From an uncultured Clostridium sp. (lineage in GTDB: Bacteria > Bacillota > Clostridia > Lachnospirales > Lachnospiraceae): DNA of 9,317 bases. Positions 5,696 through 9,317 of this stretch are shown piece after piece. A model generated the notes under the pieces. That model was not told the DNA's origin. It ran no database searches and saw only the letters and a list, made by a program, of their open reading frames with translations. The DNA lies in NCBI GenBank assembly GCA_900552885.1, contig USBM01000070.1:1-9317 (forward strand), read 5' to 3'. The stretch's first letter is position 1. The number at the start of each line of letters is the position of its first letter. Position numbers and translations under genes: made by a program.

Positions 5696-7024
5696 CTACT
5701 TTAATGACTTTGGCTCCTTGCCCTCTACCACTTCTTCTGTTGAGAAATCCGGTAATACGGCATTTAAGATAATTCCTACTAATGCTCCGACAGCCAAACC
5801 ACTCAATCCAATGGTTACTTCACCGATCGTGATATTGATTGCACCTGCCGCACTATACTTGATACCGATTGACAACACTAAGATCAATGCTGCAATGATA
5901 ACATTTCTTGACTCCTTGAAGTCTACCTGATTCTCAACCACATTACGGACACCAACTGCAGAGATCATACCATATAATACGATTGAAATACCACCACAGG
6001 TTGCTGCCGGCATTGAGCTGATCACTGCTGCAAATTTCGGCGAAAATGATAACAGAACTGCAAAACATGCTGCAATCCGGATCACTCTAGGATCATACAC
6101 ACGCGAAAGTGTTAATACACCTGTATTCTCGCCATATGTTGTATTGGCAGGTGCTCCAAACAAAGAAGCCACCAAGGTTGCCAATCCATCACCAACCAAG
6201 GTACGATGGAGTCCCGGATCTTCTAAGAAATTCTGACCAACCGTAGAAGAAATCGCTGCGATATCTCCAATATGTTCCATCATTGTAGCAATCGCAATTG
6301 GCATGATCGTAATGATTGCCGTGATCATTAAAGAAGTGTCCGGTGCCTGGAAAATATGGAATACCGTATCCTGCATAGCAAATGGTGCTCCAAACCAGGC
6401 AGCTTCTTTTACTGCCGTGAAATCCACATCACCAAATGCAACTGCCGCTGCATAAGAACCAACCGCACCTAAAATAATCGGGATTACACGGATCATTCCT
6501 TTTCCCCAGATGTTACAGATCACAACGATCAGGATAGCCACTAACGCAACGATCCAGTTAGCAGAGCAGTTATCCACCGCAGACTGTGATAAAGTCAATC
6601 CGATTGAGATAATGATCGGTCCGGTTACAACCGGCGGGAAGAACTTCATAACCTTCTTGATACCAAATATCTTGATCAATGCTGCTAACACAAAATATAA
6701 CAATGATGCAAATACAACACCAAAACAGGCATATGGAAGAAGCTCCCGTTCTCCATTCGGTGCAATTGCACCATATCCTGCTAAAAATGCAAAGGAAGAA
6801 CCTAAAAATGCCGGTACTTTTCCTTTGGTCAGAAAATGAAATAATAAAGTTCCTAATCCTGCAAACAAAAGAGTTGCAGAAATGCTTAACCCTGTAAGCT
6901 GCGGTACTAATACCGTAGCACCAAACATGGCAAACATATGCTGGAGGCCAAGAATTAACATTCTTGGTACACCAAGCTGTCTTGCGTCATAGATCGCCTC
7001 TTTGTTGATTGTTGATTTGCTCAT
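5696..7024 (-). CDS. uraA: Uracil permease, NCS2 (nucleobase:cation symporter-2) family
   Basis: This integral membrane symporter, expected to have about 14 membrane segments, imports uracil, probably with protons. Its 442 residues are normal for the family. Family marks are the LGLQHMFAMFGATVLVP first helix (26-41), PAFLGSSFAF (71-80), MEHIGD (249-254), DPGLHRTLVGDGLAT (269-283) and TTYGENTGV (295-303). By alignment from memory with E. coli UraA, Glu250 and Glu299 match its substrate-binding Glu241 and Glu290. Asp254 stands where UraA has His245, and Asp is found there in some purine-carrying NCS2 proteins. Uracil remains the best call because of the YGEN motif and the adjacent upp. AAGGGAG, 5 nt before the ATG, fixes the start. 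A leader of about 160 nt precedes the gene. Confidence 0.96.
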   Translation of the reverse strand: MSKSTINKEAIYDARQLGVPRMLILGLQHMFAMFGATVLVPQLTGLSISATLLFAGLGTLLFHFLTKGKVPAFLGSSFAFLAGYGAIAPNGERELLPYACFGVVFASLLYFVLAALIKIFGIKKVMKFFPPVVTGPIIISIGLTLSQSAVDNCSANWIVALVAILIVVICNIWGKGMIRVIPIILGAVGSYAAAVAFGDVDFTAVKEAAWFGAPFAMQDTVFHIFQAPDTSLMITAIITIMPIAIATMMEHIGDIAAISSTVGQNFLEDPGLHRTLVGDGLATLVASLFGAPANTTYGENTGVLTLSRVYDPRVIRIAACFAVLLSFSPKFAAVISSMPAATCGGISIVLYGMISAVGVRNVVENQVDFKESRNVIIAALILVLSIGIKYSAAGAINITIGEVTIGLSGLAVGALVGIILNAVLPDFSTEEVVEGKEPKSLK

Positions 7025-7047
7025 AATATCTCCCTTCTCTTAGGCAT

Positions 7048-7132
7048 GTCGTGACAACGGCGTTCTTCCATCAGCATCCTCTCTTCTACATCGGCACACC
7101 TCAAAAATTCCATCCCCTTATTCTGTCACAAC
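7048..7132 (-). promoter_or_regulatory. Structured leader of uraA-upp
   Basis: Read on the minus strand, GTTGTGACA (7132-7124) and TGTCACGAC (7056-7048) form a 9-bp helix with one G:T pair, enclosing 67 nt. The 3' arm ends about 23 nt before the uraA start codon. A smaller alternative stem, CGCAAC with GTTGTG, lies further upstream and shares bases with the long helix, so the two exclude each other. I found no PyrR binding core (CCNGNGAGG) and no terminator with a T-run in the leader. Any regulation would thus differ from classical PyrR attenuation. The pairing is seen; regulation is inferred. Confidence 0.35.
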
Positions 7133-7191
7133 TACAATGTGTTGCGTCTTCCTTCTTACAGAAACACTATATCTATCATACTTGCTAGCGT

Positions 7192-7212
7192 ATTATATTG
7201 CAAGACAATATT
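7192..7212 (-). promoter_or_regulatory. Candidate promoter of uraA-upp with overlapping dyads
   Basis: On the minus strand a perfect TATAAT (7197-7192) is the -10 box. No good -35 is found at 16-18 bp; AATAAT is the best at 17. Two dyads overlap it: ATATTG and CAATAT around a 5-nt loop (7211-7195), and CTTGC and GCAAG flanking the -10 box (7204-7181). A weak -35 plus dyads suggests an activated or repressed promoter. The promoter lies just past the amidase stop codon at 7216. Confidence 0.45.
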
Positions 7213-7215
7213 CAA

Positions 7216-7923
7216 TTATTTTTCGCCATTTTGGTATTTCTCCCGATACTGTTTCACAAAGTCCTTAAAGATCTCCCAACGGTCTTCATGCTCCACAAAA
7301 TATTTTGGACAATTTTTCCCTGTCACATCATAATGCCGGATCAAATGATCCATATCCAAATGATAATAATTCATAAGCTGCGCTACTAAGTACACGCAAT
7401 TATTATACGTTGCATCATTGAAATTCCCGGTATCGTCCGGATGGCACATCTCAATAGATATGCAGCGGTCATTGAGACTATTGGAACAATATGCCATCTC
7501 GTTACAAGGCACACACTGAATGACCTCACCCTCTAATCCAATCACAAACTGCGCACTCGCATAAGTCTCCCCGGTATCCTTCAGATTCTCAAAATAATTC
7601 CGGTTCTGTTCGGCAGTTGATCCCGGATTCGCTGTATAATGAATGACCACATACTCCGGATTCGTTGACAGTGCAATTCCCGGCCGGGAATACTGGTTGA
7701 CATCTAAGAATTCCTCTGTAATAGGAAGATCCGGAAATTGCTCCGCCACACCGGAAAGCGGCGGCACCTGAATCACCTCTTCGGTCGTTGCCATTTCCTC
7801 TTCTATATGTGCCTGCTTATAAAAATAACGAAATGCATAGATCACTGCTAACATGACAAAAAAAGCAGAAATCATAAAAATACCGGTTACCAACAAACGT
7901 CTCTTGCGTTCCTTTGCATCCAT
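7216..7923 (-). CDS. Membrane-anchored N-acetylmuramoyl-L-alanine amidase (Amidase_2, T7 lysozyme-like)
   Basis: This zinc amidase should cut the bond between N-acetylmuramic acid and L-alanine of the stem peptide, outside the membrane. From the ATG at 7923 it has 235 residues: basic KERKRRR-like N-terminus, one membrane segment (about 10-32), linker (33-85), then the catalytic domain. His95 (VVIHYTANPGS), His197 and Cys205 (RHYDVTGKNCP) match the T7 lysozyme zinc ligands His, His, Cys, and Lys203 matches its catalytic lysine. SAQFVIGLEGEVIQC and SIEMCHPDDTG are typical of clostridial members. The start is uncertain. ATG 7923 has AAGGGAG 4 nt upstream. ATG 7989 and GTG 7998 would add 22 or 25 mostly basic residues but have poor RBSs. 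No signal peptidase site is evident, so it should stay anchored with the enzyme outside. Confidence 0.93.
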   Translation of the reverse strand: MDAKERKRRLLVTGIFMISAFFVMLAVIYAFRYFYKQAHIEEEMATTEEVIQVPPLSGVAEQFPDLPITEEFLDVNQYSRPGIALSTNPEYVVIHYTANPGSTAEQNRNYFENLKDTGETYASAQFVIGLEGEVIQCVPCNEMAYCSNSLNDRCISIEMCHPDDTGNFNDATYNNCVYLVAQLMNYYHLDMDHLIRHYDVTGKNCPKYFVEHEDRWEIFKDFVKQYREKYQNGEK

Positions 7924-8018
7924 GATTCTCCCTTTTCCTGCTCTTCTATTCCCCTGTTTCTTATAAAACTTCTGATATCTCTTGTTCATCTCTATCACTT
8001 CTTAATTCTTATCGTTAT

Positions 8019-8046
8019 ATCTTATCTGTTCTTATTGCATTTTCAA
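8019..8046 (-). promoter_or_regulatory. Weak candidate promoter of the amidase gene
   Basis: On the minus strand TTGAAA (8046-8041) and TAAGAT (8024-8019) are spaced by 16 bp. The -35 is good and the -10 matches four of six positions. The intergenic stretch is very AT-rich, so chance matches are likely. Co-transcription from the GIY-YIG gene is the alternative, as no terminator is seen between them. Confidence 0.3.
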
Positions 8047-8104
8047 AATTCATTATCATATAATACACTCTTATCAACTGATTGTATCACATTTGTAACA
8101 TCCT

Positions 8105-8410
8105 CTAATCGTCTGTTAATGTTTCGTTAATCCGCTGAATCGTATCCTTCTTATCTTTCTGCAGCTGCTCAATCAATTGCAGCTTGTCCTTATGCTTCAA
8201 CTTCTTAATCGCACACTCCCGCTGCATAGCCTCCTGCTTCGTTGCAAACACTTCATAATACACAAGATGCACCGGAAGTCTCGATCTGGTATATTTAGCA
8301 CCTTTTCCCTGGTTATGATTCTGAATCCTCTTTGCTAAATGATTCGTCCAGCCCGTATATAAACTTCCATCCCCACATTCCACCATATAGGTGTATGCCG
8401 TTTCTTCCAT
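8105..8410 (-). CDS. GIY-YIG domain protein of the UPF0213/YhbQ type
   Basis: This is a small single-domain GIY-YIG protein. Members of this group (COG2827) are related to nuclease domains such as those of UvrC, but their physiological role is not settled. From the ATG at 8410 it has 101 residues: YTYMVECGDGSLYTGW (6-21) replaces the literal GIY-YIG strands, Arg28 and His32 follow in the helix (KRIQNHNQGKGAKYT), and Glu65 in RECAIKK is the metal-binding type glutamate. The lysine-rich tail (about 85-101) is outside the domain. The start was chosen because the family begins about here and AAAGG lies 5 nt upstream, with AGGAG further up. The frame stays open upstream to an ATG at 8551. Those 47 extra codons run through a structured element and are probably not translated. 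Confidence 0.91.
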   Translation of the reverse strand: MEETAYTYMVECGDGSLYTGWTNHLAKRIQNHNQGKGAKYTRSRLPVHLVYYEVFATKQEAMQRECAIKKLKHKDKLQLIEQLQKDKKDTIQRINETLTDD

Positions 8411-8426
8411 CTTATCCTTTTCTCCT

Positions 8427-8455
8427 ATTATAAAGTCCTGAATCGGCTGTGCGAA
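8427..8455 (-). promoter_or_regulatory. Candidate promoter of the GIY-YIG gene
   Basis: On the minus strand TTCGCA (8455-8450) and a perfect TATAAT (8432-8427) are spaced by 17 bp. The predicted start near 8420 would give a leader of about 10 nt that keeps AAAGG but loses part of AGGAG. If used, it would exclude the 47-codon upstream extension and support the ATG at 8410. The very short leader is a weakness. Confidence 0.4.
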
Positions 8456-8541
8456 TCCCGCCACCGACGAGAAACGCACACCCTTGTGTATTTTCTCACA
8501 AATGCGCGCAAATGACAATGACTGTATAATAGATTCAGGAC
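8435..8541 (-). repeat. GC-richer structured block bounded by a 10-bp inverted repeat
   Basis: GTCCTGAATC (8435-8444) and GATTCAGGAC (8532-8541) are perfect reverse complements 87 nt apart. Inside are TGTGCG/CGCACA (8448-8453/8475-8480), GAGAAA/TTTCTC (8469-8474/8492-8497), TTGTG/CACAA (8484-8488/8497-8501) and CGCA/TGCG (8475-8478/8503-8506). Some of these pairs exclude each other. CTATTATA and TATAATAG lie beside the outer arms in an order that would cross the main helix. By hand count 8441-8510 is about 54% GC, clearly above the flanks. It may be a small RNA, a leader of the GIY-YIG gene, or a remnant of a mobile repeat. Confidence 0.5.
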
Positions 8542-8615
8542 GAATTTTCATACCGACTAATGAGGCAATCTATATCCTTATTGTATGCAGGACGGTGGAA
8601 TGTGTGCAGGAAAAT

Positions 8616-8697
8616 ACATTTTTTCGGGGCTGATTTCTGCCAAACTCAACACTTTTTCGGGGCTAAATTGCATAAAATGCAACATTTTTTCCGACCT
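8616..8697. repeat. Three direct repeats with an exact 33-bp period
   Basis: Copies begin at 8616, 8649 and 8682. The conserved core is the first 16 bp, ACAYTTTTTCGGGGCT-like. Copies 1 and 2 match at 15 of 16 positions, and copies 1 and 3 at 13 of 16. The remaining 17 bp of each unit are poorly conserved. TTGCAT and ATGCAA (8668-8673 and 8677-8682) form a 6-bp hairpin at the junction of copies 2 and 3. The array sits between the GIY-YIG gene and the terminator of the HEPN gene, in a stretch with no supported gene. Confidence 0.8.
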
Positions 8698-8724
8698 AAA
8701 AAAGAGCCGGAAATACCGGCTCTT
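8698..8724 (-). terminator. Rho-independent terminator of the MNT-HEPN operon
   Basis: On the minus strand AAGAGCCGG (8724-8716) pairs with CCGGCTCTT (8710-8702) around a 5-nt loop, and the transcript continues in a run of T ending at 8698. It begins 10 nt after the HEPN stop codon. It should isolate the toxin-antitoxin pair from the GIY-YIG gene. Confidence 0.9.
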
Positions 8725-8734
8725 CTCTCAAAAA

Positions 8735-9163
8735 TCATTCCCCTAATATATCATTCACATGTTCCTTACAATAATCTTCAGCCATCCGAACAAACTCCTC
8801 AGCAACAGCAATCTGTTCATCTACTTCTTCTATTGTTGTGATATAAAAATCATCATAATCACTAGCATGCCTTATCTCTTCTAACCCTGCAATCTTTCTG
8901 CCTATTTCTCGCGGAAATATCTCTGTTTTCACATATTCTTTGTTAAAATTGCCTATTGCATCCTTATGACGTTTATAAGCAGTTCCTTTTATACCGTGAA
9001 TTGCATTAATTGCATGAAACACCGCATAATAGGCTCTATTATTTGCACCCTTAAACGAATCTGCATCTCTTAAAATCTTAGCAGACTTCAAATCTTCTTT
9101 TGCCGTTTCAATTCTATATAAAACTAAGTCCTTTTGTGTTCCTCTCTCATTAGGCTGCGACAT
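8735..9163 (-). CDS. HEPN domain protein, probable toxin of an MNT-HEPN pair
   Basis: The 142-residue all-helical protein matches the HEPN family (PF05168 type). Residues 15-35 form the first helix, NRAYYAVFHAINA (42-54) is the family signature, and LEEIRHASDYDDFY (94-107) is the second conserved segment, followed by a long C-terminal helix. Arg43 and His50 give an Rx6H spacing, longer than the R-x4-HxY of HepT-type RNase toxins but within the loosely defined Rx4-6H of HEPN RNases. Whether this copy is a nuclease is open. Its ATG overlaps the end of the upstream MNT gene by 14 bp, and a GGTGAGG/AAGGGG ribosome binding site lies inside that gene, so the two are translationally coupled. A strong terminator follows. 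The likely role is that of a toxin neutralised by AMPylation or binding by MNT, as known for MntA-HepT; this is inference from pairing. Confidence 0.9.
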   Translation of the reverse strand: MSQPNERGTQKDLVLYRIETAKEDLKSAKILRDADSFKGANNRAYYAVFHAINAIHGIKGTAYKRHKDAIGNFNKEYVKTEIFPREIGRKIAGLEEIRHASDYDDFYITTIEEVDEQIAVAEEFVRMAEDYCKEHVNDILGE

Positions 9164-9317
9164 ATAACCTCACCCCTTCTCTATTTACATTAGAGTAGAA
9201 TGGATAATTGTGAACCCATTTGCGATAATGTTCTTCACTTTTAGCAATTGGCTTAATATCTACATCATAGTCCATATTAAAATCAAATGTCATATCTGAA
9301 AGTTGGTGTCTATATTT
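9150..9317 (-). CDS. MNT-type nucleotidyltransferase, C-terminal fragment (cut by window edge)
   Basis: Only the last 55 codons are present; the start and the GSx9-11DxD catalytic motif lie beyond 9317. The visible part reads FDFNMDYDVDIKPIAKSE, with the likely third metal-binding Asp at VDI. It then continues HYRKWVHNYPFYSNVNREGV and ends LYVAA, the usual C-terminal shape of minimal nucleotidyltransferases paired with HEPN proteins. The TAA at 9152-9150 overlaps the HEPN start by 14 bp. It probably acts as the antitoxin in the cytoplasm. Because the active site is not visible, activity cannot be judged. Confidence 0.82.
   Translation of the reverse strand, partial: KYRHQLSDMTFDFNMDYDVDIKPIAKSEEHYRKWVHNYPFYSNVNREGVRLYVAA

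Noticed and set aside
2048..8100. TGTTACA/TGTAACA heptamers at 2048, 4465, 4517, 5565, 5683, 6511 and 8094 as a common regulatory site
   Set aside because: Two copies are inside coding sequence, the positions relative to promoters are inconsistent, and a few copies are expected by chance in AT-rich DNA.
8441..8510. tRNA-like segment (GGATTCGCAC resembling a T-arm)
   Set aside because: No acceptor stem, anticodon arm or CCA-side pairing could be built around it.
8411..8551. 47-codon N-terminal extension of the GIY-YIG protein
   Set aside because: The domain begins right after the ATG at 8410, which has its own RBS, and the upstream codons lie in a structured repeat-like block with a possible promoter. 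Kept only as a finding.
8616..8714. CRISPR array
   Set aside because: Only about 16 bp are conserved per 33-bp unit, the third copy is degenerate, there are no 25-40 bp unique spacers and no cas genes nearby.
8560..8841. Plus-strand open frame of 93 codons containing the HFFGA repeats
   Set aside because: It has no ribosome binding site, runs through the HEPN terminator stem and ends antisense to the HEPN gene in a low-complexity leucine tail. The period of 33 bp alone keeps the frame.

Overview
The window looks like chromosomal DNA of an anaerobic, AT-rich Gram-positive of the Clostridia, most likely a gut Lachnospiraceae. The reasons are the strong AGGAGG-type ribosome binding sites, the ferredoxin-linked 2-oxoacid oxidoreductase IorAB, a secreted GH25 lysozyme with FN3 and SH3-like modules, and the overall base composition. 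The genus assignment is inference; there is no rRNA or marker gene here.

Layout. The left half (1-4891) is transcribed rightward: a secreted multidomain GH25 muramidase (47-1861), a Rho-independent terminator, a clear promoter, the translationally coupled pair iorA-iorB (2069-4413), and a small signal-less single-domain Ig-like protein (4550-4891). The right half (4950-9317) is transcribed leftward. In order of transcription it holds a cut-off MNT nucleotidyltransferase and its HEPN partner (9317-8735), a GIY-YIG family protein (8410-8105), a membrane-anchored peptidoglycan amidase (7923-7216), the uracil permease uraA (7024-5696) and the uracil phosphoribosyltransferase upp (5585-4950). The two halves converge on one perfect 19-bp hairpin at 4893-4947 that begins within two bases of both stop codons.

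How the genes work together. UraA and Upp form a uracil salvage unit: import, then conversion to UMP with PRPP. IorA and IorB form one enzyme that oxidatively decarboxylates aryl pyruvates made from aromatic amino acids, producing aryl-acetyl-CoA and reduced ferredoxin. The GH25 muramidase and the membrane amidase both cut peptidoglycan but are not in one operon. MNT and HEPN overlap by 14 bp, as expected of a toxin-antitoxin pair.

Less ordinary structure is in the non-coding DNA. It includes a hairpin between the Shine-Dalgarno and start codon of the lysozyme gene, and two overlapping hairpins ahead of iorA. A 59-bp interrupted palindrome overlaps the extended -10 of the Ig-like gene. The uraA leader is about 160 nt and structured. 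A 324-bp non-coding stretch (8411-8734) carries a GC-richer block bounded by a 10-bp inverted repeat, plus three direct repeats with an exact 33-bp period. I see no certain new biological system; the 8411-8734 stretch and the 4465-4523 palindrome are the best leads.
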